Positions 11,146 through 22,849 are shown, numbered from the stretch's first letter. The stretch: 64,000 nucleotides of DNA from Phyto melanocephala (GCA_941918925.1 OW799233.1:172030235-172094234); one strand, 5' to 3'. Notes: generated from the letters alone by a model not told the origin. A program made the numbers and translations.

Positions 11146-12487
11146 TAGTTACACCATGGTTGAACCAACAATAAGTTTGGTCTAGAAGCCAGAGTTTTTC
11201 TGGCTCACTCTTTATACACATACATTTATTCATTCATTTGCTTTAATCCTTATTCGTTTTGCATATACCACCGAAATGTCTACTTTTCCAGAAAATATCT
11301 TCTTACCAAAATATTAGTTTTAACCCTCCAGCTATTTAAGCGCATGAAAAAAATCACATGCATTTAAACATGCAATTCCTTTTTTGGACAAAACTATTAG
11401 TGGCATGCAAGTTGGAGACAACTTATCTAGTTTATATGTTCATATGTATATATGGCTAAAATAAGATGCGCCAGTACTCATATACATATGTATGTATGCA
11501 AGTATGTACATATATTCTACATAAATAGAGCAAAATATACTAAACACATTCACGTGTTTTAAATATACTGTTTTCAGGTTGGCCCATTTTTTTGTGTGTG
11601 CTGGTATCTTATTTATCAAGCCTTTTTTTTGCTGTAGTCATAGTGTTGTTTTAGTACTCACTATTGCTTTTAGCAGTAATATTAATGTTTGGTTAACAAT
11701 CTCAACCATTGTTTAACGCTGGAGGTCAAAACATTGTAAAAATTTATGTTGCAGGAACGTGTTCTTGTGTCTCCATAAAATGAAACCAAATAATTCTTTG
11801 CATTCATGTATGAACATAAGTATAGTATGTCGTTGTGCGTACATATATATGGTTGCCTTTATATGAATGTATGCTTTAAAATATTTATTTACTCCTGTAG
11901 TACACTGAATTGGAATTTTATTGTTTTTCGCTCAGCGTAGGAAATCGTACACACTTTATTATAGAAGAAGTTTGTTGTTAGAAATTTATCAAGTTAATAC
12001 AGATTTCAGAAACTTTAGCACATATGTTGTGGTTTTTCTTTATTTACGTTTTATAGTAAGAAACTTTCAAAGTTATTAAATAAAACTCTTTGAATGTAAA
12101 AATAAAGAAAGTATTTTTATATAGAAAGAAATTCTGTTTTTCTTAAAATTGATAAAACAACAAGAATTTAACCCTGTTGTTACGTACCAAAATATTAATG
12201 GAAATCTTAGGATAAACGGCAATTTCAGTCAATATTTTTTTCTGTTATTTCTGACTACCAGTGGAGCTGTTAGTATCAAACATTCTTTTATACAGGATTC
12301 TATTACTAGGTGTTTTGGTTATTGTTATTTCGTATGTAGTTTACAGCTTGATTCATTGCTATAAAATATACTTTGATTATTACCTAGACGTTGCTTTATA
12401 ACTCCTTAGAGACTAGATATGATTTTGAAATTCAAAATCACCAAATTGTTTGTTCAAATCAAATTATTGAATCAAACAACGAAAAGT
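11146..12487. other. AT-rich non-coding stretch
   Basis: Nothing recognised apart from short TATG and ATAC microsatellite tracts near 11485-11515. Confidence 0.35.
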
Positions 12488-12580
12488 TTTAAGAAGATTC
12501 TGTCTGTTTTTAAATACTTTTTACCCCTTCTTTATTTAACCACTTATAAATGGTTTGAAAAATTTATTTTACTTTAAATA
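12488..12580. repeat. 93-bp direct repeat, left copy, flanking the Tc1 element
   Basis: This block (TTTAAGAAGATTCTGTCTG..) ends exactly at the TA that precedes the left terminal repeat of the Tc1 element. A second copy with only a handful of differences lies at 14207-14299 on the other side. Confidence 0.85.
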
Positions 12581-14206
12581 CAGCTGCGGTCAATATAATA
12601 GCACCAGGCACAAATTGATACTGACTCGGTTTATATCTGCTTAACTGTTGGGCCGATTCAACTCAAAACAAAATAGTAGTTTCTTTGATGTTAATGGTTT
12701 ATTATCATAAGAAAATTATTTGGTTTTTTTCAAAACTTTGTAATACGCTAATTAATATAAACAAAAAACTTAAAACAACACAGTCAAAATAATAGCACTT
12801 CAGTTCACTTTTAAAAAAAATTTCATGGTCCGTCTTAAAATAAATCAAAAATTTAACTCAGACATATTGTAGATAAGTTAATTGTGTAGTTTCAATACTT
12901 TTTTGCGTGCCCTTTGTTGGCTATTACCGCGGCACAACGCCTTCCCATGGAATCCACTAAATGCTGGCATCTTTCAACTTTGATAGAACTCCAAATTTTT
13001 TGCACAGCCTCCCAGAGCCCTTCAACGCTTGTTGGTTTTATTTTAGATATACCCTTCTCTATGTCCGTCTACAGATCTTCAATAGGGTTCAAATCTGGGG
13101 ACTGTGCAGGCCACTCCATTACATTGATAGAGTTATCGTTGAACCATTTTTTGCCATTTTGTTAGTGAGTTTGGGGTCATTGTCTTGCTGGAAGACCCAT
13201 ACCAGCGGCATTTCGTAGGAAGCATACGGTAGCATAACTTCATCAAGGATTTTTACATTAACCGATGAATCCATAACAGTTTTGATCCAATATATAGGAC
13301 CCACACCTTAATACGAGAAGCAGCCCCATACCATAATACTATGACCTCCAGGTTTAATAGTTTTTGATGTGAATTGTGGCTTGTATGTTAGGTGGCCTAC
13401 AGACAAAACATCTGGAACCCCTTCCACCAAAAAGAACAATTTTGGATTCGTCAGTCCATAGCACATTTCTCCATTTTTCCCTTGGCCAATTTAGATGTGC
13501 TTTAGCAAAAGATATGTGCTTAGCAACATGCTTAGAGGAAAGCAGCGGCAATTTTCGAGGACTACAGGCATTGAGGCTGTTGTCTCGAAGTCTGCGACGA
13601 ATAGTTTCCACGCTTGCCGGCACATTTAATGACAGCTCCGTAGCTGTCATAAATGGATTTGCTTTAGCCGTCTGTACTAACCGTTTTATTATTAAGGGTG
13701 ACAAAACTCGCTTCCTACCACGGGATTCAACTTTTTGCTGTTACCTTAAGGCATTTATAATCATTTTTTTGGAACAGCCCAGCAATTCCCTTATTTGGGA
13801 ATACGATTTACCCTTGGACGCAAATTTTTTTATTAGTTCACGTTTTTCCTGCGAAAAATGCTTTCTGCGACTCACAACTGTACAATTTTTAAAAACTTAT
13901 TAAGCAATTTTATAGAAAGTATATTAAAAAATTTTTATTACCTGTCGTTTTCACTTTTTTTCACAAAATTTTGCAAAACAAATTTAAAAAAGCCTACTGG
14001 TGCTATTTTATTAACTGCACGAAATGAAAGGTGTTGACAAAAAATCTTTTAAAACTGATTAACAGTAACGAAATTTGACAATTAATGCACATACTCTGAG
14101 ATAGCATAAAAAATGTAACTGTTGTTTACACTCAAAAAAATTATATAATAAAAAGGTGAAATTTTTACATCTTTTGAATCAGAACTGGTGCTATTATATA
14201 TTATTA
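12581..14206 (-). mobile_element. Tc1-family transposon with inner and outer terminal repeats
   Basis: The left end is CAGCTGCGGTCAATATAATA followed by GCACCAG, after a TA. A related inner copy, CAGTCAAAATAATAGCAC, is at 12781-12798. At the right, the inverted inner copy (CTGGTGCTATTTTATTAACTG) is at 13997-14017 and an outer copy (CTGGTGCTATTATATA) at 14185-14200. This is an IR/DR layout, two transposase-binding sites per end. The right outer repeat lacks the last dozen bases seen at the left, so that end is eroded. The transposase is on the minus strand and broken. Confidence 0.8.
12892..13897 (-). pseudogene. Tc1-type DD34E transposase, near full length but broken
   Basis: The enzyme cuts and rejoins the element's own ends at TA sites. 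N-terminal helix-turn-helix: SRRKHFSQEKRELIKKFA and YSQIRELLGCSKKMI, then an in-frame TAA at 13741-13743. A second DNA-binding part follows (ETIRRRLRDNSL). The catalytic core shows the first Asp in VLWTDESKIVLFGGRGSR, the second in QQDNDPK, and the third residue Glu in [12 protein letters not shown], with 34 residues between the last two, as in the Tc1 group. At least two frameshifts (near 13360 and near 13130-13150) and stops near 13308 and just after NPIED break the frame. Total span, about 330 codons, matches intact relatives. It occupies the centre of the element and reads towards its left end. Confidence 0.85.
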
Positions 14207-14299
14207 TTTAAGAAGATTCTGTCTGTTTTTGAATACTTTTTACCTCTTCTTTTTTTAAGCACTTATAAATGGTTTGAAAAATTTATTTTACTTTAAGTA
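14207..14299. repeat. 93-bp direct repeat, right copy, flanking the Tc1 element
   Basis: This matches 12488-12580 in the same orientation. It begins a few bases after the right terminal repeat of the Tc1 element and then continues into unique sequence (GTATACGTTAAAAATG). Confidence 0.85.
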
Positions 14300-16145
14300 T
14301 ACGTTAAAAATGAAAGCATTCACGTAAGTAAAGGTCTTTGGTCGTGAGAAGGTTAAACCCATTATATGTTGTGAGATATTTTTAATTAACTCACTGTTTC
14401 TTAATACTCAAAGAAATTGAATTAAACAGCTTGACCAAATTTTTAATATTGTTATCAATGAGTGTATATCCTATAAATTCGACAGGTTCAGTAACTAGGC
14501 AAACGGTCAATAAAAGTATGTACAAGATCCCAAAACATACAGCTAACACAAAAACCTAAAGCAGATGACACTATTCACTTAAATCATCCGCTTTGAGTTC
14601 TATAGAAATTTTTAGCAACGTTTCATGCAACGTCCAATGTCGTTAAAATCAATGTAATCAATCCCTCGCATATATTGAAACAAATTTATGACTCTTTTAT
14701 ACCACTGTAGCAAGTCGCGATAGACATTTTCATAACCAGGCATACTTCCAAATGCCAAAAAATGTGCTTTAAACTTACGTTGTTTAATTTAAGTATCGAA
14801 ATGATTGAAAACCCTTTTGAAAAGTGTTCAGTGGAAGGACCTTTCCTTAAATTGCTTCACACTCCAGTTAGTTTATATAAATATATCTTTTTTTAAATCA
14901 CTGTGTTTTGTATGTATCACAAAATCATACAGGTAAAACGGGAAAAAAAACACATACACACATACATTTAAATCTAAAAATCCAAGCACCTGTACGTTTT
15001 ATTCAACACCAAAAATATTGTAACCTTCTTTGCCCCCCAAAAAAGAAAAATGAATAAATAACAAAAAATAATTAAAATAAAAAGGGTGAGACGTTTGCTT
15101 ATTTTACCAACATCTAAACTCTAAAAAATGTTTCGCTTAAAAAATTACTTTTTACAAAACATTCTAAACATTTTTAAACGTAAATAAAAACAACAACAAA
15201 TTATAAAATTCATTATTTTATTAAACAGAAACCGAGCAGGAATGCTTGTGTTACCACCAAATGTTCACCATTCTCTGTATTGCTAATTTAAGAGGCACAG
15301 ATTTTGTGTTCTACATAAAGGTGGAAATTTCAAAATGTTGATTTAGGAACATGCTACACAGTTTCTTGGGTTATATTGTCTGTTAAAATTTTCATTTAAA
15401 CAGGAAAACTCTCCGCGAGACAAGTGACTTAAGGTTAGCTATGCTAATAAGCCCTGTGTTTAACCAGATTTAATTTCGATAACATTGTGTTCTGAATACT
15501 TGTACATATTAAAGATAATTTTACAGAGAACATAAAAGAGATTCGTATTCTGTTTGTGTATATGTAGCTGTAGCAACAATTTAAGGATAATTTTGTAATA
15601 GTAAATACAAGTGTTCTAGTTCTACAAGTGTACAAGTTCTACGATATATATACTCGTTTATATGTGCACATGTTAAGAAGTGTGTGTTTAAAATTGTTTT
15701 GTCACTTCTACAGCTACACAAATTCCCTTACAACAGAGTATTGTATTTGCTATAACCCCTTCTATTTGATTTGAGTAGCAGATTTGCCTTTGATATAAAT
15801 TATTATTTTCAATATACCTCCTGTTGTTTTGTTAAAATGTTACTACACATTTCAATTATGTTCATAATGTAGATTTTTAATGTGTTTCAATATATTCGGC
15901 ACTCTAGATTTTCAAATAACATTTAATTTGGTACAAAAAAAAAATAATTACTACAATACATAAAATCAAGTTCATAATGTAATGACACAAAAAGAGGAAA
16001 CAAACTTTTGTCACAAATTTAAATTACTTTATTACAAAATTCAGAATAGAGATATGTATGAATGTTTATGTTTTTTTATGATTTATATATAATTTAATTA
16101 CTAAATTAAACGGTGTTATAATATGTTAACAATTTTATTCATCAT
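14300..16145. other. AT-rich non-coding stretch
   Basis: No exon, RNA gene or known transposon is recognised. Confidence 0.35.
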
Positions 16146-16147
16146 AA

Positions 16148-16958
16148 CTTAGGTTAGGTTAAGTTGATAACAATAATTCTCATAATACCAATTCCGCTAA
16201 TATATCAAGTAGGTCAAGAATCCAGGCTCTTCAATGCAATTCCTAAGGGATTTCATGTTTGGCATAGTATCCACCTTAATGTTTAAGCGTCTAATACGCC
16301 CAACTGCGGTACATTGACAAAAGTAATGTTCCAAGGTCTCGTCCTCTTCCTTACATGCTCTCCAAGTCATTTCATTCGGCAGTCCCCTATGAGTTAAATA
16401 ATTTTTCCGTGTGAGCTTTTGAAACACTATCTAATCTCGTAAGTGTTGGTCTGCTAGGTTACCCCGTCAGTATGTACGTCATCTTACCGATATTAGTATT
16501 TTGATGTTTTCCATGTTTCTCCATCGCCCAAAAACTAAGTTTGTTTTTCAACCGCTAAAAAGTTATAGCATTTTCAAAAGTTAAGTACTCATAGATGATC
16601 ATATTTTGGGATAATTTAATAGCTTTTTTGTGTCCAAATTTTCCGTGATGGCTTGGTATCTATATTATCTCTAGGCGTTCACAATTTACATTCGATTTTT
16701 TCTCGCTCTTGCATTGTAGCATATTCCGAGATTCAACATTTTCGATCACAAATGTTCTGATAACTGACTGGCTATTCGCAAAGATAGCCATTATCCATTA
16801 AATGATGTACGGAAGTACCACAATCTCAGCCTGCAAAACAAAATTGTGATCCGGTAGATGAAAGTATTTACCTACGATTCGGCATTTGGCATGTAAACCC
16901 ATTCCAGTTCGATCACCAATGTTCGATCCATTAAGAGATCAATGCCTTGGGTATTTCT
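16148..16958 (-). pseudogene. LINE (RNase H-bearing) 3' fragment, copy 1
   Basis: Minus-strand remnant of the end of a non-LTR retrotransposon ORF2. It starts with the RNase H domain (GSNIGDRTGMGLHAK, then LPDHNFVLQAEIVVL), continues with LEIIWIPSHHGKFGHKKA, the late RNase H block, and ends with the cysteine/histidine motif WRACKEEDETLEHYFCQC and VDTMPNMKSLRNCIEE. Several frameshifts and stops break the upper half; the last 76 codons (16427 to 16197) are open. The element ends at about 16148-16166 in AACCTAACCT-type repeats. The same protein blocks occur in the + copy at 19131-19877. LINEs of the I/LOA type carry such an RNase H; I cannot fix the clade. Confidence 0.8.
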
Positions 16959-16984
16959 TATCCTTATTAATACATCCCATTCTC

Positions 16985-17072
16985 ACATTTTATAATACCC
17001 TTCACACACTGAAAAAGGGTATATATAGATTTGTCATTCCGTGTGAAATTTCTACAATTTTCATTTTTTTTA
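16985..17072 (-). repeat. Fragment of the GGGTATA-ended interspersed repeat
   Basis: On the minus strand this matches the right-hand end of the repeat at 22850-23655: AATGAAAATTGTAGAAATT, then GGAATGACAAA and TATATATACCC, then a terminal AGGGTAT. Confidence 0.6.
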
Positions 17073-18945
17073 CGCTGACGAAATTAGGATAATGATTTCA
17101 TTAAGGGAATTTTTCGTCTCATAGAGCTTAAATTCTTAAAATAAATTTACTTTTATTTGTTATAACCCCCATACTACACCACCAACCATCAACTTCAGGG
17201 GACATATTAACTAGGTTAAATGATCCATCCCCCTTGTAGTCCGGAATATTATGGTGTTACCATAGCTCTGGCTTAGGCATAGGAGTTTCCTAAACATAGT
17301 ACTTAAAGAGATTAAAGAACTCAGATCGCGGTTAAATAGAAATTATATTTAGACACACATTAAGTTAAAATTCTATGATGGACCTCAGTCTAAAACGTAG
17401 ATGCTGGTGACTGTGAAAGACGAAATCGCGATTTTAACATTTTCTGACAGAACATCACCTCTAAAAGGCTTTGTGAGCAATAACTGAAAATAAAGGTTTA
17501 TATTCCTACACAAAGTTTTAACTCATTCCCTTGTTTTAAATTTTTTCGCTCTCATGTAAAATAGTAAAAATTCGCGTTAAGCCTATTTTATATTAAGCCA
17601 TCAATAGGAAGATAAATAATTAATATAGGAATCTCTGTGTACCAGAAATATTTTTAAAATCATATTTTCATTATAATTAAAATAAATAGAATGATTTAAT
17701 ATACACATCAAACAAAACTCTACAATATTCACCTGACTGTGCTTAAAAATAATTTTCGTTATTTTCTTTTCATTTGCGTTATGTTTGCTTTAGTTGTTGT
17801 GTGTCTGTTGTGTGTTTGAGTGTGGTTAAATTTTACCAATTTATATACATACATATATATATGTATATAGACAACACATGTATTTTTTTGAAACTGTTGC
17901 TTAATATATTATATTTGTTGTAGTTGTATGAATTTTTCTTGATTGCGTGTAGACAAAAAAATAATAATAAAATGAAAAATAACAAATTGACTGGTTTTCA
18001 ATTTTATATTACATAAAATTTATTAAAATTAATTTAATTTTACCTGATGCGCACAACGAACACATAATAAAAAGGTATTTTTACTCAACTTTTCATAAAT
18101 GAAATGAGAAATAAACTTGACAAATTTATAGAAATTTATAAATAATAACCCAGTAACATTTTCGTTAGTAAATAGATACAATTTGTTTCCTACGATGGAT
18201 ACTTTTATTTAGGATTTTTACTAGATTTCATATTGCAAGACCGAAGAAGAATCATTTGTAAAATAATTTTTAAAATAAATAACACGAAAAACACGTTTAA
18301 AAAATTGAATATTAAAAAAATAAATTTTGGTCCGACTGATTAGAAGATATTTATTTAATCCTTGTTTTAATCGAAAAATATATTGGTTGAACTCTCTGTA
18401 TTATTTTAACAATAATTATTTCAGCTTAAGGTCTTTTTTATAATAAAAAATAATATCGGAAATAATTAAAAAAATAAAGAATATTCTTAAAAATTATTGC
18501 AATATAATTTAATTTGAATTATAAAATTAAATAATAGAATAAATGAACCTAAGCCAAAATAAAAATGATTCACATTAACATTTAAATTTTTTTTTTCAAA
18601 TTTATTTACATTATTAATTTAATATTCGGAAAATGCTGCACAACAAGCCAACAAGCGCCAAAATATTGAGATAAATTGATAAGAAATATTCTGATACAAA
18701 GTTCTTTAAAAATTTCTTTTAAAACCTTAAATATTTATTACGACTGCTACTTTTGGTTTTACAGCCAACCAAAATTACTTATTATTTTTTATTTATTTAT
18801 TTATTCAAGTCTATGGAAAAATTCCTAACAGGCATGCACCAAAACAAAAAATTTTAAAGTGTAAATAATTTAAATGTTTTAAACAAATACAATTTAAAGA
18901 AAAAGAAGAAAAATACAGAAATTAAATTGTGATCATATTTAAAAA
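17073..18945. other. AT-rich non-coding stretch
   Basis: No gene is recognised. It contains ATAC/TATG alternations near 17845-17868 and very AT-rich DNA from 18000 to 18900. Confidence 0.35.
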
Positions 18946-18963
18946 ATTATTCCGTTTTTAGCC

Positions 18964-19011
18964 GAGTAAAATTCATTTTCGAATCTAGATACGATTTCAT
19001 CATCAGTCCTC
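18964..19011 (-). ncRNA. Hammerhead-like ribozyme motif, locus 1
   Basis: Read as minus-strand RNA: stem I 5' arm GAGGA (19011-19007), core CUGAUGA (19006-19000), one extra U, stem II GAAAUC/GAUUC (18998-18993 and 18985-18981), core GAAA (18980-18977), a minimal stem III, then UU before the stem I 3' arm UACUC (18968-18964). This has the order of a type I hammerhead. Hammerheads with tiny stem III are known from Penelope-like retroelements, where they are thought to act as dimers. One mismatch in stem I and the extra base after the core may reduce activity. It is homologous to 49728-49775. Confidence 0.5.
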
Positions 19012-19130
19012 TTTAACCTGTAAAACAATATGTTATTTGAAACTACTATTTATGTTACAATTTTAACGACATTAGAATCAGGGAATCATAGCATTTATTT
19101 CTAAAAATTAAATTTTTCTATATGTTCATA

Positions 19131-19877
19131 TTTTTAATACAATTTTGTTATGCGAGATAAACTCATATGCAAATTGTGAACATCTGGAGATAATATGGAT
19201 ACCAAGCCAGCACGGGCTGATCGGAAACAAGAAAGCCGACAAATTATTCAAAATGGGAGCTCTTCCGAGTACTATAACTTTGGAGAACGCCAAACCCCTT
19301 AAACGATTTAAGGATGAACTTAAACGTTGGGCGATGGAAGAACATGTCAGAAAATGGCAAATCACTGATGTCGGTAAGGTGACAAGAATACTATGGGGTG
19401 ACCCAAATCTTGAGAAATCAAAGGAAATTCTGAGACTGAATAGACCAACACTTAAGAGACTAACCAGTGTGATTACAGGTCACACGGAGTTGAGAACTCA
19501 TATAGCTCGCATGAGATTATCTGAGGAGACGACATGTAGAGCTTGCGAGGAAGAGGATGAGACTCTGGTACACTACCTCTGTCATTGTCCTGCGTTTGGG
19601 CATATTAAGCGCGAAAATTTTACAGTGGATACTATGCCGAATTTAGAGTACCTGGGGAACTCGAAATGGAGATCCATAAGGAATTATATTGAGAAGACTG
19701 AGTTCTTGATTTAGTCCGATATTTATTTATGGGAAATTATGATTATGGTTTCAAATTGGGAATTCTGGTTCCCACATGGAGCGCACTACATGCCAACTAG
19801 GCATAAGTGTATACCTGTTATGGGTTTGGGCTTTTAGTGCCCCTCCTTTTCAACCTAACCTAACCTAACGTAACCTA
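19131..19877 (+). pseudogene. LINE (RNase H-bearing) 3' fragment, copy 2
   Basis: A 5'-truncated copy typical of target-primed reverse transcription. The open frame runs to a TAG at 19712-19714. It opens inside the RNase H domain (LEIIWIPSQHGLIGNKKAD), follows with an AENAKPLKRFKDELKRW-like linker (actual residues ENAKPLKRFKDELKRW) and RPTLKRLTSVITGHTELR, and ends with TCRACEEEDETLVHYLCHC, a C-x2-C..H-x4-C-type motif, and VDTMPNLEYL. The 3' untranslated part continues to about 19849, followed by a tail of AACCTAACCTAACCTAACG repeats. The 189-codon frame is unusually intact compared with other relics here, so this copy is relatively young. It lacks the reverse transcriptase and endonuclease and is not functional. 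Confidence 0.85.
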
Positions 19878-20783
19878 TGCTTTCTATAGCCATCTTTTGA
19901 CTGGAATTATTAAAAGCAAAGTTGTTTTTTATTATTCATGTATAAGTCTATCTAAGTGTCAGACACCGAACAATGAATTAATGCATGTCATAAATAGCGT
20001 GGCATGTATACTTGTTATAATTAAGAATAGAAATATTTTTAAAATATTCTTAAAATCATAACAGTTTGATTCAATTTGGAAAATCTTTTAGGACTCTTAA
20101 AAAGAGAAGAGAAATCATCTCGGTCCGGAATAAATATGATTTCCATTAAATTTAAAATATAGTTAATTTTGAATAAATATTATTTTACAATTATAAAAAG
20201 ATAGAAATTAAAACTAATTCATTATTAACATTTCGAAAAACTCTATGAAAAGGATCAAAATTTGCATAATTTGTAGTATAATATTTAATATACTAAAAAT
20301 TTCTAGAACGACGAAAAGGCATATTGATTTCTTATTTTTCTGGAAAAGATTCTAAAATAAATATTGCATACAGTTGGAATTTTTATAAGAGCCAAGCGTC
20401 TTTCATAAGAGGGAAACCGTTCATCAAATGACCAACCCAGACCTCGAAGCCTGAAAATAAAATCGATTCAATAGCTTTTATGTGCACTTGATAGTGTTTA
20501 TTTATCTCATATGATGCAATCATTTTCTAATAAACAAAGGCCCTACTAACAGCTGCTTAGTTATATATGAGTCTATGAGTCTTTTGGACAAACGATTAAT
20601 GAGTACCAGTACATCAATTGCTTTATTGAGGTAGTATGTGTGCAAAAATACAATTTTCTATGTAGAAAATTTCCAATGCCACTAACTCAAGATTTATACT
20701 ATTCATTGAGTAATAGCCATTTAATATACCAAGTCTAGTAAATGTCATTTACTTTTACATTTCCTAACATTTAGTTTAATTAA
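19878..20783. other. AT-rich non-coding stretch
   Basis: Nothing recognised. Confidence 0.35.
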
Positions 20784-20922
20784 CTGCCTGTTTATCTAAA
20801 TGCGAACGAAATTTTCATTCTTACAAATACGTTGAAAACAAAAACAAATTTTTAGTTTTTGTTGTTGTTTTTAATATATTTGTAAGAATGAAAATTTCGT
20901 TCGCATTTAGATAAACAGACAG
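20784..20922. repeat. Near-perfect hairpin with 46-bp arms
   Basis: The arms at 20784-20829 and 20877-20922 are reverse complements at 45 of 46 positions (one C/T difference near the outer end). The 47-base spacer is itself largely complementary (AAAACAAAAACAAA against TTTTTGTTGTTGTTTT). The transcript of either strand would fold into one long stem. No protein is encoded. Confidence 0.9.
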
Positions 20923-21599
20923 TAATTTTATATTACATCAAGTGGCAATTTATTTTAAATCATAATGAAAAAGTCATTGCTGTTGATCATCACTATGAGA
21001 CATAATTGATTGGTAAATCTTTTTATAAACTTAAAACTTTATAATTTTTTCCGACAATTTCTCTGTCCACTATTATAAACACAAAGAGAACGAGAAATAT
21101 TTAATTCATAAAAATCTATTTGCTGGGTTTTCTTTTTAATTTTTTAATTATATTAAAATTTATATCTTTTTATGTATTTAAACGCCACTATAGTCATTCA
21201 AGCAAAAATTATTCGATTAACCAAAAATATATTTAGTGTTCAAGTGAACAAAAATGCTCTGTATTGTGGGATTTTGTTTTAACCCACATGTGAATATTAT
21301 GCATTATTGACATAATATAATTTCGTCAAATATACGACACGTTGTTAAAAGTGTTTCAGCGCCTTTATTTGTGGAGGCATGTCAAACTTAGCAAAAAGAG
21401 AATTATTTCAACTCTCCTAGATAATCTCGAAAATGTTTAGAGTAATGGCTTGATGCAAAAATAAAGCCTGTTCTTTTTCATGAATAATATACGACAGCTT
21501 TGGATTTATTTTAACATCTTTTTGAACATAGACCATGTTCTTAGCCCATAAGATGTATTTTTGTAACTGCTTACTAAGCCAGTCATCTCAAGTTTTTTT
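20923..21599. other. AT-rich non-coding stretch
   Basis: Nothing recognised. The sequence before 21600 may include the eroded 3' end of the adjacent mariner relic. Confidence 0.35.
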
Positions 21600-22130
21600 A
21601 CTATACTTTAGAAAGCCGACTCTCTTTGGTTCATTATCTTTAGGCTGTTGGTTGACCTATTTTGCTTGAAATGCATTGTTTTTACGAAATTTGATATGAG
21701 TAAAACTTGAAAATGCAGATTTTTTTAATTTTTTGCTTTAATTTTAAAACATATACATAAAGCATATCCCAAAGAAATCGTCTTGTACAAATCGAAACAT
21801 ATAGTAGATGAACGAGCCATGTGTGTGTGGCAAGACTTCTCAATAACTTCTAATCATAATGGAATATTATGGTTCATGTCTGACTACATATTCTATGAGT
21901 TCGATGTATTCGACACAGTTTTCCTGTGGTCGTCTGGCCAGATTTCACTATTTCATCATAGATAGAAACATTTTGGTAGCTTTAAATTCGGAGCATTTCC
22001 AATCGTCGAGGCTTGCCGTCATTATGTAGATTCGATTAATGGGCCAGGCTTTAAGTAATCGTTATCAATCTGCCATCGTAAGTAATAATTCGGTGCAAAA
22101 ATGTTTTTCTTTTATAGCACTTAAGGTGCG
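21600..22130 (-). pseudogene. Mariner transposase relic
   Basis: On the minus strand from about 22110 I read KTFLHRIITYDGR, resembling the F-L-H-R-I-V-T-x-D-E block that holds the first catalytic Asp of classical mariner transposases. After a gap follows SNLHNDGK, then YDEIVKSGQTTTGKLCR, which matches the Y-E-L-L-K-P-G-x-T-x-T-G-x-x-Y-R block. Further down, LRSLATHTW loosely matches the block before the third Asp. In-frame stops occur in every part. This is a different lineage from the DUF4817-type relics elsewhere in the window. Confidence 0.55.
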
Positions 22131-22439
22131 TTTTGGATATCAAAAATCGTTTTCCAAGAACTATCAGCTTTAATTAAATTTTTCTGCTTTTGAACGAATT
22201 CTTTCTGATTAAAACATTTTTAATCCTAGAAGGCTAACCCACGTAAATTTTACGTGTAGTTTTTTTTAATATTGTTGCTACGCAAGTATCCAGAAGACTA
22301 ACGGTACCAAATTCAACAAGTGCTTTTTCCAATAGTTTTTGAACAAGCGCAAAAAGAGAAACAAAGAGTTTTTATTCGTAAAAGTCCTTTTAGAACGACA
22401 ACATTAAAAGCCTATACGTAAAAATTAGGTAGTGTTAGT

Positions 22440-22796
22440 TTTAAGAGTGAAACTAAAACTGGAAAACCAGAAATTGTGCATACCTATAATTCCACTAAAG
22501 GTGCGGTTCACACCTTTGACCAGATGGCTCAGAACATGTGCTGTAATCGAAAAACCAAGCATTGGCCTCTTTGCTTTTTTTATAATATGCTAAACATTGC
22601 ATCGGTTAACGCTTATGTTATTTATAGCCATAATGCGAAGAACCTTCTCAGGAAAAGGGAAAGAGAAAATATTGTAAATATTGCCACCACTCAAAAAAAC
22701 GTATGACAACCACATACTGTCATATTTGTAAAAGCGCGGCGCTATGTGGAGAGCATCAGATAAAAATATGCTAAGACTGTTTTAACCAGGACTGAT
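22440..22796 (+). pseudogene. piggyBac-like transposase, C-terminal end with cysteine-rich domain
   Basis: piggyBac-type enzymes use a DDD catalytic core and end in a cysteine-rich zinc domain that binds the transposon ends. Here the + strand reads YNSTKGAVHTFDQMAQNM, which carries the third catalytic Asp region (usually K-G-G-V-D-T-x-D), then CNRKTKHWPLCFFYNMLNIA and NAYVIYSHN. After one frameshift near 22680 it continues KKRMTTTYCHICKSAALC and GEHQIKIC, the cysteine-rich tail, then a stop. Two typical catalytic-region residues are changed (G to A, D to H). The N-terminal two-thirds is not visible upstream, where the mariner relic lies on the opposite strand. Confidence 0.8.
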
Positions 22797-22849
22797 GATA
22801 CAAACATACACATAAGTAAAGTAAGCAGCAACTACTTTTACATGAATTG

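Noticed and set aside
13376..13903. 175-codon open frame on the + strand
   Set aside because: It is the antisense shadow of the Tc1 transposase, whose minus-strand frame shows the family motifs.
22790..22810. CTGATGA words at 22790, 24635 and 26812
   Set aside because: No GAAA at the right distance and no stems; chance occurrences.
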